Positions 10,699 to 21,779 of a stretch of DNA of 26,715 nucleotides are shown here, piece by piece. This stretch comes from Chromera velia (lineage: Eukaryota > Sar > Chromeraceae), in contig JAHBMJ010001736.1 of assembly GCA_018398765.1 (NCBI GenBank), forward strand, positions 1-26,715, in the 5' to 3' direction. The translations under genes and the position numbers were made by a program. Position 1 is the first letter of the stretch. The number at the start of each line of letters is the position of its first letter. Below the pieces are notes generated by a model that saw only the letters and a program-made list of their open reading frames with translations, was not told the DNA's origin and ran no database searches.

Positions 10699-11956
10699 TA
10701 GGCCCTGGGGCCAGTGACCATGATTGATTTGATTATATTTGATTTGATTTGATTTGATTTGAGCTTCAACCTCAAATTAGAGTCAAATATTTGATATTTG
10801 AGGTAAGATTTGAGGTTAACCTCTTAGGGTTCCTCACTGAGTCACTGACTTACTGTCACTCTGATCATTTTTCTCATGACAATAGTTATCAGAACATTTC
10901 TGATGTATGTTTCAAAAATTTAAAAATATATACATATAATTATAACTTATCAGTTCCGTAAAAAAAATATGCCTGTGTGGCAGTGTATATATACTAGTCA
11001 CTGAGACTCACTCTAGTACTAATAGAGATTAAGAACGTAAAATTGATAGATTTTAAATTGCATATGACTTTTTGTTGATACGATAAAGTTAGAGCACGTA
11101 CCAAAATTGAGGTGACAATCACTTAGCTTTATGGCACTTCCTTTTCCTCTTCTTCATGATCACTTTCTTTAATGTGAATCGAATCGATCGGTGGTGGGAG
11201 CTGCTGAAAGCTTTTTCTCCGACCCTCGCACGTCAGGCTGCTTCATCCCCCCCGCCCCCTCCGACCGCTTCTCCTGTCTTTCTTGGAGCAGCTGCACATG
11301 TTTATCAGACGTGATCGTCAAGCCATGCTGATTGATAAGGTGGGTTTGAAAAGAACTGGTTGCCGCTGCTGTATACTCACAGCCACAAATAGTTTCTCAT
11401 TCCCCCTCGGCTCCTTGTATTTTCACCTGACACTGAATCACATTTGCCCTCTTTTGCACGGACCATATTTTTTTTGCGTACCCGGCTCTAAAAACAAATG
11501 CCTCCTTCTTCCCGTTCGACCCTGTCGGATTGTGTAACATGTGTTTACGGGGTGTAAAATGTTTGCAGACGCTCAAAAAGGGGGCCATAAAAGATATTCG
11601 AGCACCAGAAAAGTCAACACAGCTGTTCGGGAAAACGTTCAGCTGATCGGTTTACCTCTGCATAAAGTAAAAGGGGGTGAAACGTCAATTTCAGTGTAGC
11701 TCAAAACGTTTTTTTTTTGAGAGTAAACCATCAAGATTTAGGTTTTTTTATTTGAATCAACATACGTGACGGATCGGTACTTACAAAAGTTTTTTTGGGA
11801 CCTTCATATTTGAGGTTGAAAGTCATATTGATCAAATATTTGATCGTATTTGATAGGTCTTTAAACACTAGGTCCTCCTTGACTAGATATTTGATTTGAG
11901 CTTAAGCCCTACCTCAAATCAAATCAAATCAAACATGGTCACTACCCCTGGCTAAG
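10699..11956. mobile_element. Element of about 1.26 kb with TTTGATTTGATT inverted ends, non-autonomous
   Basis: The left end reads CCTGGGGCCAGTGACCATG followed by several TTTGA units. The right end, read on the minus strand, is CCAGGGGTAGTGACCATG followed by the same TTTGA units. Both ends then carry further ATTTGA-rich sequence that also matches in inverted orientation (about 10780-10820 and 11800-11900). No transposase is recognisable inside; the longest internal frame (11283-11537) resembles nothing known to me. I did not find a clean target duplication, so the outer limits are approximate. Confidence 0.6.
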
Positions 11957-13416
11957 ACCCGGGATAAGATGGAAACATAAAAACCTATTAATTATTAAAA
12001 GAGCGGAATCGAACGTGCGTAGCTAGATACGTAGCCTATGTTGTCATACTATCATGCTACTTATGAGCCCGAAAATCTTTTTTTTGTTTTTGAATGGGAA
12101 AATGTTCACAATCACAAAAAGCTTAGTTAGATTCACATCTAGTCAATCGTGAATCCAGATTTGTAATCAACTATTATTCACTAGATTATTCATTTATCCC
12201 TTTTAAATTGCCAGGTGTGCTGGTCGTTCCATGCCCCATCCCCGTATTAATTTGCTGAATTAGATAGAGTTCATTTCCCGTGACGATCTCCTCTTCCTCT
12301 GTCATGCTGGTCGATCATTCATGCAGGTAGCACCTTTGACTCCCGTGACGGCTCAATCCGCAGGTATCATGGTGTATCATGGTCCTGTTACCTAGCCTGT
12401 CACTTGTCTTTGTTCAGTTTGTCTTGACTGACAATGTCTAAACTGAGTTTTCTTTGATCTTGTTTCCTATCGTTCCCTATATGTTTAATATGTATCCTTT
12501 GTTTTTACTGATGATTTAGGGTGTCCGTATTGATGCCCCGCCCCTCACTGCCTTTAGCTCTGCGGATCTGCACAAATTTAAGCACTCCAGCTTTCCTGAA
12601 TGTGCGGTTTTCCTTAGGATGTTCCTTTTAATGGTAAATTTAGCGCTGTTGTAGGATCAAACAAAACTGCCTCGTGTATTGCCGCTAAATGCTAGAAGCC
12701 TAGAAATAAGCCGATAACGATGGTGTATGATGATGATGATGAGGAGGATGCTGTATATTACATGTCTTGACGCTGACTGAGCCGACCAGATCTTGTAAAC
12801 TCCCTAACTTTAAAGGCTTATGCAACCCTATGAAGGCTTGACAGACAATTTCTGCTTGTTTACGCAGTTATTTAGTACCCTTCTTCAATCTTTCTTCATT
12901 AAAAACACTTCTATATCTTTTTCTTGGACTGTTTTGTTTATGTGTTCGTAAATCGCATTTGTGATCGGTCCCTCTTTCTGATCCACTGATCGAAGAAAAA
13001 AATAGATGGCAACCCGATGGCTTCCTATACATGGCTGTTGTTATGCTATTGTTATTGTTGCTCCGGTAGAAGACGTCTAGATGCTAGTTAGAATATCCAC
13101 TCTGCAGCTGGCTCTGCCACTCTAACTACCACTACTATGCCACTACTTTTTCTTAGCCACTCTAGCGCTATTGCTGCCTAGATTGCTAGTCATTTATAAA
13201 AATATTCTAGAAAATACTTGTTTTAATATTTTTAAAAGTTTTACAATAAAGTCTGGGCTTAAAAAATAACTTTAACAAAAAAAAAACTTTAAAACTTTTG
13301 TGTTTACCTGTAAATTAGGCTCTAAGACCCCTGTTAATGAGAGGTTTTCTAATGCACATTGATCTGTTATGCATATAAAGATGCAAAATTTATTACAAAT
13401 TAATTAGTAGTCTATA
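11957..13416. other. AT-rich spacer, no feature recognised
   Basis: I see no coding exon, RNA gene or clear inverted repeat in these 1.46 kb. There are only trivial GATGAT runs near 12728 and A/T homopolymers. Confidence 0.45.
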
Positions 13417-13659
13417 GGAGGACGCACAAAAATTTTTTTATAAGACGGTGTCTCAACCTCCCCCCCCTCCCAAGCCTTCAAAAAGCCCCACTTATAAGGT
13501 GGCGGTGCATATGTAGTACGGCGGCGCGTGGGTTATATGCGGCGGTGTGCAGCGTCTTATACCCCCCCCCCCCNNNNNNNNNNNNNNNNNNNNNNNCCCC
13601 CCCTTGAGAAATCCTTATAAGACACCGTCTTTAATATAAAAAATATTTTGTGTATCCCC
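13417..13659. mobile_element. Small terminal-inverted-repeat element interrupted by an assembly gap
   Basis: The left arm runs from GGAGGACGCACAAAAA through T-rich sequence to AAGACGGTGTCT (about 13417-13454). The right arm mirrors it: AGACACCGTCTT, then A/T-rich sequence, ending TTTTGTGTATCCCC (about 13619-13659). The centre is C-rich with GGCGGTG words and contains the N run. It looks like a small non-autonomous DNA transposon whose middle was hard to sequence. No target duplication is obvious. Confidence 0.5.
13574..13596. other. Assembly gap of 23 N
   Basis: The run of N is flanked by C homopolymers on both sides, so the gap probably reflects failure to read through poly-C or poly-G. The true length is unknown. 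Confidence 0.95.
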
Positions 13660-13888
13660 TAGCAGTTAAACCAGTGACCGTGAATCAGTTTGATATGTAT
13701 GTATAACGATTAAAATTGAGAAAAAATATTAAAATAATCAAAGTGAATTTGTTTTTCGGCTAGTACTTGTATTTAAGGGATTCTACGAATAATCTACACT
13801 GGTTCTGCAACGCCATAGTACAGCTCAAATCTTGGATTAAACTCGATGCAACAATGTTAATAGGGTCTAATTACGGCATGCATGATAC

Positions 13889-14122
13889 GACCTCCCTGAA
13901 CCTAACTACCACTTAAAAGTTGAAGCCGTATTTTTGGATAAGCTTAAAAGTCCGTGCCGCAGGTGCTGATCGTCTAGGATGTCTTGAAAGCTAAAGCCGT
14001 ATATCTGGGCGGTGTCTTGATCGTTTGCGCCGCAGGCGAGGATGGTCTCTTGAAAAAAGATGCCACATATACAGATTATCTTGATTAATTTTTTTTAAGT
14101 GGTACTTAGGTTCAGGGAGGTT
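13889..14122. mobile_element. 234-bp MITE copy 1 with perfect 8-bp target duplication
   Basis: The element begins GACCTCCCTGAACCTAAC and ends in its near-complement GGTTCAGGGAGGTT, giving inverted repeats of about 28 bases. The 8-mer CATGATAC stands directly on both sides (13881-13888 and 14123-14130). Eight-base duplications are typical of hAT-superfamily transposition. A second copy of identical length lies in opposite orientation at 18462-18695. No coding capacity, so it must be moved by a transposase encoded elsewhere. Confidence 0.88.
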
Positions 14123-14130
14123 CATGATAC

Positions 14131-14540
14131 ATTTATATGCATGCACGGATGATATTGAATTCTAATATTGAATTTCTATGATATTCACGATAGGGTTCAT
14201 GCACGGTTGCATGCATCTCTCTTTAGTGAATGATATTCAATTAGTGTCTCCCCAGTCCTGTGCCGGCTGGCACCGGCCGGGCTATGATATTCACGGTTTA
14301 CTCGTTTAGCTTGGGGATCGGGGGTGCGTGTCTGCGTTGGGTACTCCATGTATGGCCAACGGTGCGTGGGTGGGGAGTGCATGCGCACATTTCGCTATTA
14401 CGTGCACGGCCAACATGCTGCACGCGGCCGCGCGCAAAGCGAGCGCCCTCGCCTAATTGTTTGAATTAATTATTTGCACGTCTCCATGCATGTATATATA
14501 TGCGCGCATATGTATGCATGATCGAAGCTCATATATACGT
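14131..14540. promoter_or_regulatory. Upstream region of the acidic-repeat gene with TGCATGC copies
   Basis: TGCATGC occurs at 14138 and 14208, with near copies (ATGCATGT at about 14486, GTATGCATG at about 14513). A GC-rich block (about 14410-14450) and AT-rich TATATA stretches are also present. The words GCATGCACGG and CATGCACGG repeat at 14140 and 14199. It precedes the gene starting at 14773 and resembles the clusters near the other gene starts. Promoter function is inferred. Confidence 0.4.
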
Positions 14541-14772
14541 ATGAATTCAGGAGAAGCAATGGAATCAGAAAACTCGAAGAATATACTGTTCCATCCGACG
14601 ACACCGAAACGTTCAGACCATTTTCATCCGTTTCTTTCACCGAGGTGCTTCGATACGTGTACTCTCAGACCAGCAGACCTGTGTCCAAATATACTGTTGT
14701 GCTGTGTCCAAATATATATTTTGGTGTTCTTTTTTTCCAAGTCTCGAGCCAGCTTTTTTTGGAGCTTTTGAA

Positions 14773-17180
14773 ATGCGGTGGTCGAACCTTTGGGGAATGC
14801 TTGGCGCTTCCACAGGGGCAGAGGAAGACAATATGGGCAATGAGGAAGACGAGGAGAACAGCAGCCGTAGCAACAGCCACAGCAATGAAGGAGAGGAAGA
14901 GGATGACGATGAGGGGAGTGAAGAAGACGAAGAGGGCAGCAACTGTAGCAACAGCAACAGCCACAGCAATGAAGGAGAGGAAGAGGATGACGATGAGGGG
15001 AGTGAAGAAGACGAAGAGCGCAGCAACCGTAGCGACAGCAAAAGCAATGAAGGAGAGGAAGAGGATGACGATGAGGGGAGTGAGGAAGACGAAGAGCGCA
15101 GCAACTGCAGCAAGACCAACAGCAACGAAGAGAAGGAAAACCCTTCGAGATACTTGGAGGATGCAGAGGACTCGGATGAGGACAGGGTGGGTTTGGGAAA
15201 CTTCTGTTCTGCATGCATGAGACGCACTCCTGGCATACGTTGTTGTTGCCCTGCATGTCTCAAACATCAGCATCTGACGCATTTGAGGAGGTCGGTCAGC
15301 CGAGCTGCATGCGGGGCTTCTTCCATGCAGCTCCCTAGCTGCGTTCCCCACTGAGAGCGAGTGCATGAGATCTTCACTGCAGGGCAAGCTTTACAATTTG
15401 CTTTGTCCTCCAGTTTGCATGGCACTGCGTTGTGTCCGAATCGCTGCAATCCCGTTGTCTGAGTGTGATGAATCGTCGTCCCTCTGTCTGCCTTAAAAGA
15501 AAAGCACACAATGTCTGTAAAGACATCCAACTCTGCCAGTTTTTGACTGTTTTAATTGCAGGACAGCTTTCGCCAGAGTCGAATGAAAAGTTCCCGCGCG
15601 ACACGGAAAGAGGACAAGCAGCGCCCAGCTTTCCGTCGTCTCCTCTCTCAAAAACCCCCGTCAGTTGATTGCGTGGATGGACCCGCGTTGTGTCCTCAAA
15701 ATAATTAGCGATTGATTGAGCTAGTCTTTTCTTCTGTTGCCTGCCTGCCTGCACGGCTCCATCTGATCCACTCTGTTCCTCCAGAGAAATGATGCGGTTC
15801 GCTGTCTTGTATCAGGTGGCGGTAGGACGAACTGCGCTTTCTCTGGCTCAGATGTGTGTCCTGATGTTGAAATGACGGTAGATGCTTAAGTGACTGCTTT
15901 CGTGTCGGTTGCTTAATGCTTATGTGAAACGGGGGGACGGGGGTGGTCTAGAGCGACGACACACGGGATGCTCGTGCATGAGGGAGGTGGTATTGGGTAA
16001 AGTCCCGGTACTGCCGCGGCTGGCGAGCTTAAGGGGGAGGGAGGAGGCCTTTCCGTCCTTGTCGCTCTATTTCCACAGGGAGGGGGGGGGGCTAGTCCGT
16101 TGGAAAGCTCACGAGCTTCTCTTCGGTCAAGCAATGAGCCGTCATTCAAAGGAACAGATGTACCGCCAAAGAGCAAAGATCAGGGAGACTCATAGAGAAT
16201 AAAGAGTCTACTCTGAGGGATCAGGAGCAAAAAAAGAATTAAGACTCTTTACCTGCAGGCCCGCGGCAGTCGCTTGCCAGATCCGTTTCATTTTAGAGCT
16301 TCTTTTATGCGTCTCTCCATCCGTGTTTTGTTGATAGTCTGTACTTCTTAGTTCTTTACTTCAATTTTGTGTCTGGGCTGTCGTCCTCTTTCGATCTCTG
16401 TGCGCAGGCCAGCTGAGCGCAAGTCTCTGGAGTTTGTGCAACAGTCGACCACCAAGCGACCGTAGGTCACTCACTCACTCACTCACGTGGGCAATCACAT
16501 GAATGCATCGACCTCCCTTAGTTTTGACTCGATCTACATCTTTGCCTGCCTTGCAAGACAGACACCGGCCCCTCCCTTTGAAAAATTTTCTCGCTCAGTC
16601 TGCGAAATAATTTCTCCTGTAAGTGGATCGATCTATCTGGTCTTTTTGTCTTTTGTTGTGTTCTGTTCTCTGTATTTGATTTGAACACCAGTCGCACCTT
16701 CCTGGCTATCTCGCGGTCCTTCTGTTTTGACCAGAGGCCATCAGAGTCCATGTCCATGCCGATCGAAGGCATAAAGTCCTAAAGTAATATCCTAGCTGAC
16801 CTTCACTCTCGCCTTACCTCCCTGCCTTTAATTGTTTAGCACTTCACCTCTCTCTCTGCAGCATGGACGTGCGCGAGGCCCTCGATTTGGCCGCATCCCA
16901 CAGTGCAATGGCGAAAGAACTTTGCGACCACGCACTCAGTCTGGCTACTAGGGCCCTGCCCGTGCACCTGCCCGAATCTCGTCATGATCAGTCTGCATCC
17001 AGCTCCAGTCACTCGTCCTCAAGTCTGCAGCTGCCTGCCTGGAGATCCTCCGAGTCGGACTCCGCTGCTGGAGGGCCGCTGCAGACGAAGCGCATCCGGA
17101 TGGCAGCCGAATGGATTGCAGAGGCAGATAGCTCGCTGCACAGGGCCGCGGCTCAATGGGCACTCGCACAGGATGCTTGA
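14773..17180 (+). CDS. Acidic Ser/Glu repeat protein, function unknown (3-4 exons)
   Basis: Not recognised. Proposed exons are 14773-15186, 15562-15659 and 16862-17180, which splice in frame at GT-AG sites into 276 residues. An optional 36-base exon at 16408-16443 also keeps the frame but needs a weak donor. The N-terminal half has three or more copies of a 26-28-residue unit with the core SNEGEEEDDDEGSEEDEE. The middle is basic (SRMKSSRATRKEDKQR). The C-terminal part starts MDVREALDLAASHSAMAKEL, looks helical, has a Ser-rich loop and ends AAAQWALAQDA. The ATG at 14773 is the first in frame. An acidic-plus-basic layout is common in nuclear or chromatin proteins, but that is only a guess. The last exon could instead be a separate gene with its own ATG at 16863. 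Sequence between the exons holds no other credible coding region. Confidence 0.5.
14881..15138 (+). repeat. In-frame tandem repeat of 78-84 bases in exon 1 of the acidic gene
   Basis: Units begin AGCAATGAAGGAGAGG at 14881, 14965 and 15043, with a degenerate fourth at 15121. Spacings of 84, 78 and 78 are all multiples of three, so repeat gain or loss keeps the frame. Several other frames are open across the block because it is purine-rich; these are shadows. Confidence 0.85.
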
Positions 17181-17907
<727 letters not shown>

Positions 17908-18038
17908 GTGATTTTCAGTAGTCTTGAATATGTGTTTTGAAGATAATGGTCAATAATTACGGTACCTAGTTTCATGTAGTGGGCCGTGGCCTAGGCGTCG
18001 GCTAAAGAAGAAAAAAAAAAAGATCGCCCAAAACCCTT

Positions 18039-18765
18039 TACCCTGCAAGTTTGAGTAATTTAGATGAGTAATTTAAAGTAATTTAGCGTAATTTAGCTTA
18101 GTAGTGATTTAAAGTAATTTAGAGTAATTTAAAGTAATTTAGAAATTAGAATATAGTAAAGTAAAGTAATTTAGAAAGCTAAATTACTAATTTTGGTAAA
18201 ACGTTGGAGGTCGTTTTCTCGTGAAGCATAAAGAGTTAGATATTTAAATTAACAATGCTTATAGCTCTTATATAAACCTATAACTAATGCTAAGTTGAGC
18301 ATCTAACTCTTTATGGTTCACGAGAAATCGACCTCCAAAATTTGACTAAAATTAGTAATTTAGCGTTCCAAATTAGTTATTAAATTTAGTTTACTATTCT
18401 AAATTACTTTAATCAAACTACTTTAAATTGTTTTAAATTACTTTAAATTACTAAGCTAAATAACCTCCCTGAATCTAAGTGCCACTTAAAAAAAGATAAT
18501 CAAGATGATCTCTATCTGTGGCATCGTTTTTTAAGAGACCGTCCACGCTTGCAGCATAGACAGTCAAGACACCGTCCAGATATGCGGCTTTGGCTTTCAA
18601 GACACCGTAAATGATCTACGCCTGCAGCGCAAACTTTTAAGCTTATCCAAAAATACGGCTTGAACTTTCAAGTGGTAGTTAGGTTTAGGGAGGTCAGCTA
18701 AATTACTCTAAATTACTTTAAATTACTCATCTGAATTACTTAAAATTACTCAAACTTGCAGGGTA
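18039..18765. mobile_element. Foldback (hairpin) element built of TAATTTAAAG words, carrying a nested MITE
   Basis: The ends are TACCCTGCAAGTTTGAG and its complement, and the two halves pair along nearly their whole length. Near the centre, GAGGTCG...CTCGTGAA...AAGAGTTAGAT (about 18207-18243) pairs with its complement at about 18299-18340. Without the 234-bp insertion and its 8-base duplication it would be about 485 bp. TA at each end fits a TA target, as in Stowaway/mariner-type elements, though this is not decisive. Confidence 0.75.
18462..18695. mobile_element. 234-bp MITE copy 2 with perfect 8-bp target duplication
   Basis: Same family and exact length as 13889-14122, in opposite orientation. 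The flanking 8-mer AGCTAAAT is perfect (18454-18461 and 18696-18703). It is inserted in the right arm of the foldback element: removing it and one 8-mer restores pairing with the left arm. This makes it younger than its host element. Confidence 0.9.
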
Positions 18766-19096
18766 CTTTTTTTTTTTGTCAAACAACTATCAAACAACTG
18801 TTGCTAGAACTGTTGTTCAAATGTTGCAAAAGTATTGTTTATGTGTTGCACAACTGTTGTTAAGTGTTGTTTAGGGTAAAAAGTAAAAAAAAAAAGAAAA
18901 AAAAAAAAAGATCTCCCCTGATCGTTTACTTTTTTTCTTTTTTTTTTTTAGCCGACGCCTAGGCCGTGGCTAGGAAGGAGGCCCAGAGGGCCGAGTGCGC
19001 GGGCACCCAATCATTCATGCTAGTAGAAGTATGAGGCCGCGCGCCGACGCGCCGGCCTGCCGCGCTCAGTCTGCCGTGCTTAATCAGGAGGGGCAT

Positions 19097-19358
19097 TGAC
19101 TTAAAGTTTGTTCCTAGCGTCTGGCCTATATGTCTTTCGTCTCTTCCTTCTGTCCTGGTTACTGCTCTTGCTGCTAGCTCTCTCTCTCATACGACCTCAT
19201 ACTTGACACTCCTCCGTCTGAATGCCTTCTGTGGCATTTGCTAAGTACTTCCTACCCCTCAGTCATGACCAGCGTACTGTCTACTCCTCCTTCCTCCCAG
19301 CCTTCCCCCTGCACTCCTCTGGTCCCCCGAATGCACGCGCTTGCCGCTTTCAGGTGGG
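19097..19358 (-). repeat. Dispersed repeat unit, copy B (inverted)
   Basis: Inverted relative to copies A and C. With copy C it forms a palindrome of about 240-base arms around a 76-base centre (19359-19434); the inner ends of the arms are CGCTTGCCGCTTTCAGGTGG and its complement. It also mirrors copy A across the nested elements. Confidence 0.85.
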
Positions 19359-19434
19359 CAATCTAGCTGCAGTCAGGCTCGGATCCGGCCGCACGTCTTG
19401 CTCACGTGTTGCTCCCATTTCTCATTCAATCGCT

Positions 19435-19675
19435 CCCACCTGAAAGCGGCAAGCGCGTGCATTTGGGGGACCAGAGGAGTGCGGGGGGGGGGCTGGGAGG
19501 AAGGAGGAGTAGGCAGTGCACTGGTCATGACTGAGGGGTAGGAAGTACTTAGCAAATGCCACAGAAGGCATTCGGATGGAGGAGCGTCAAGTATGAGGTC
19601 GCATGAGAGAGAGAGCTAGCAACGAGAGCAGTAACCAAGACAGAAAGAAGAGACGAAAGACGTATAGGCCAGACG
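19435..19675 (+). repeat. Dispersed repeat unit, copy C
   Basis: Starts CCCACCTGAAAGCGGCAAGC and continues with the same GGGGGACCAGAGGAGTGC core as copy A. It ends at AGGCCAGACGT, after which similarity to A and B stops. Open frames inside follow the repeat and do not resemble any protein I know. Confidence 0.85.
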
Positions 19676-20011
19676 TGAGAAATAATATCCTAGCTTGTAC
19701 ACTAGCTTGTACATTGTTTTAACTTAGTGCTCCAGCCTAGTTTCTGAGGCTAGTCTTCATATGTTTTCATCACTGAAACTTTTTATTAATTAAAAATAAT
19801 TCATGGTCCATCTTAGAATCTATCTCTTTGAGCTATATCAGCCTATATGTCTGACATATTTAGTGATCATATCATGAGTATGGGAATTTGAAAGTGATTA
19901 ATTATGAATAAATATCTAGATAAATATATGTATTTTGATTATACAATTTTAGAAAATTATACGTCTGACGTATTAATTTATCAATTATACGTCTGATGAT
20001 CAATTATCACA

Positions 20012-20262
20012 CTAGGCTGTGCACTAGATAAAAAAAGAAGAAGAAAAACTAAAAAAAACTTTTTTTTTAATTATCGATTTTTTATATTTATTTATCAGCT
20101 CCTTAACTAGACAAATAACTGTTGTTTAAGTGTTGTTTGAGTGTTACAGGGAGTGTTGCATGAAAATCAACTATTGTTTAGTAGATAAATAAATAAAAAA
20201 ATAAAAAATAAGCAAAAGTTTTTTTTTTCTTTCTTTTTTTATTTAGCTAGTGCACGGCTTAG
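20012..20262. mobile_element. 251-bp MITE related to the 17991-18962 element
   Basis: The ends are CTAGGCTGTGCACTAGATAA and, inverted, CTAAGCCGTGCACTAGCTAA, followed by A-rich tracts. Flanking 8-mers are TTATCACA (20004-20011) and TTGTCACA (20263-20270), one mismatch apart, as expected for an old 8-bp duplication. End sequence, A-rich shoulders and the internal ACTGTTGTTTAAGTGTTG stretch (from about 20118) link it to the larger element. Confidence 0.75.
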
Positions 20263-20270
20263 TTGTCACA

Positions 20271-20606
20271 CCATCCTACCTAGCATTCTGCTTTACTGCG
20301 CAATTTCAATGAGTGGTCATCAATGACACGGCCCATCATAGGAAACCTTTCGTAAGAGAAAACTGCCCTAGCAGTACATATCTATCCCCTTACACCTAGC
20401 TTTACACACCAAACAAGCTAAACATTCCAGCGAACGTCGGACGTCAGACGTTCATTTCAAGTTTAATATGGGCCGAGGACGACGGTGAATGATGATGATG
20501 AAGAAAGTCCTCTAGAAAATCTTTAAATTACTAAAATTATAGTATTTCATAATAATGGTATAAATAAAATTTGTATGCATAATATATGCATACAGAATAC
20601 TATAAC

Positions 20607-20608
<2 letters not shown>
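20271..20608. other. AT-rich spacer between a MITE and a microsatellite
   Basis: No coding exon, RNA gene or inverted repeat is recognised. There is a short GATGAT run at about 20487. Confidence 0.45.
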
Positions 20609-20670
<62 letters not shown>

Positions 20671-20816
20671 AAGACATACACACGCAGAGAGAGACTTCAT
20701 TTAGAAACTCAGAGACCGAGAGACAGAAGGAAAGAACGATAGACACATGCAGAGAGTGACACGTACGTACACAAACAAACGTACAAACATCCACACATAT
20801 TCGTACGCGCACACAC

Positions 20817-20870
<54 letters not shown>
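20609..20870. repeat. GATT, GA and CA microsatellites in series
   Basis: GATT units (about 20609-20637) join a GA run (to about 20668). After about 140 bases of mixed sequence a CA run follows (about 20809-20870). Open frames across them consist only of repeated residues. Confidence 0.9.
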
Positions 20871-21127
20871 ATGCCCTTAGAATGACTTTTTCCTTAGGAG
20901 ACCCCCAAGCAGTTTTCTGACGACAAGGGGAACAGACAGACGAAGACGTAACATCTCCTCATTCAATTGTACATGGGTTCTCGCTTAAACTTGTTTCCCC
21001 GCCTCTTTCACACTTTCGTCTATCCACTTGGGAGGTCACGCAGAAATTAAATTCTATTTTCATTAAAGTGGAACGAATGGATGAACTCTCATCAAGTACA
21101 TGCACCTGCAGCTGGACCGGATGAGGA

Positions 21128-21517
21128 CTACTGTCGAGCTCGCATCACCACATGGAGAACGAAACCGAACGCGAACGGGTAGTGCACCACATATGTGACC
21201 TTGGGTGCAAAGGCATCCAGCACGGATGCCCCCACGTGGAAGAACCCTAGAGCCACAGACGTCCAGAGACCCTCCACAGTGTCAACCTTCCCTCGGAGAA
21301 GCGTGCTGGCACCCATGATGGCAAGAGAGCCCAGGGCCAGCGCGTGGACGCGTTTTCGATTTTTGATCTTGGGACCCTCATCCTTCCCTACGTCTTTGAT
21401 AAATTTCTTTTCCTCTGAGCTTTCGGTGGGGTAGGCGCCTTTTGGGAAGATCGTCAGGAAGGCCGCGGTCTCGATGAAGGTGTGGCCTCCGTACAGAATG
21501 TAAGAGAGGGAGAACAT
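21128..21517 (-). CDS. Small multi-pass membrane protein, unknown function
   Basis: One exon of 129 residues, ATG at 21517-21515 and stop at 21130-21128. It begins MFSLSYILYGGHTFIETAAF and shows about four hydrophobic segments: roughly 3-25, 58-75, 84-104 and 107-126. A charged loop (about 31-57, rich in Glu and Lys) separates the first from the rest. His and Glu residues within the first segment (GHTFIE) and His residues in later ones (FFHVG, VVHYPFAF) could be functional, but I do not recognise the family. It is divergent from the large gene at 22176, with 658 bases between starts. Codon use is GC-balanced like the other genes and unlike the AT-rich spacers, which supports it being real. 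Confidence 0.65.
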   Translation of the reverse strand: MFSLSYILYGGHTFIETAAFLTIFPKGAYPTESSEEKKFIKDVGKDEGPKIKNRKRVHALALGSLAIMGASTLLRGKVDTVEGLWTSVALGFFHVGASVLDAFAPKVTYVVHYPFAFGFVLHVVMRARQ

Positions 21518-21779
21518 TGGGGAAGGTGAAGTGAGAAACCGTTGAGCCCGAACAATTAAAAGCTGCCTGGAGTCTCCGGTAAAATCTATGATACGCGTCT
21601 CCAGTCAGTTTCCTTCAGCCAGCCACAGTTCTTGACTGAAAATAAGTCTGCAAGCATCCAGTATGTAGAAGATGTAAGAACGACCTGATTCTTTACTAGA
21701 AGTGCCGCAAGCATTTGAGACAAACGGGCTTTTGAGTGGGAGAAAAGAAGGAAAAGATACAGGAGACGGGCCGGAATGT

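Larger units (their letters stand above)
17991..18962. mobile_element. 972-bp element with 16-bp perfect inverted ends and 8-bp target duplication
   Basis: Both ends are CTAGGCGTCGGCTAAA, inverted, followed internally by A-rich tracts. The 8-mer GCCGTGGC flanks it exactly (17983-17990 and 18963-18970), the hAT signature. It carries a foldback element at 18039-18765, so its original length was about 245 bp, near that of the related element at 20012-20262. The right-hand interior shares an ACTGTTGTTAAGTGTTG-like stretch with that element. No transposase is present. Confidence 0.85.

Noticed and set aside
11990-12072. tRNA-like A-box and B-box (GTTCGATTCC) on the minus strand at tRNA spacing
   Set aside because: The T-stem does not pair and no convincing anticodon stem is seen, so at most it is a decayed relic.
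14624-15387. Several long minus-strand frames rich in Leu, Ser and Cys
   Set aside because: They are shadows of the purine-rich acidic repeat on the plus strand.
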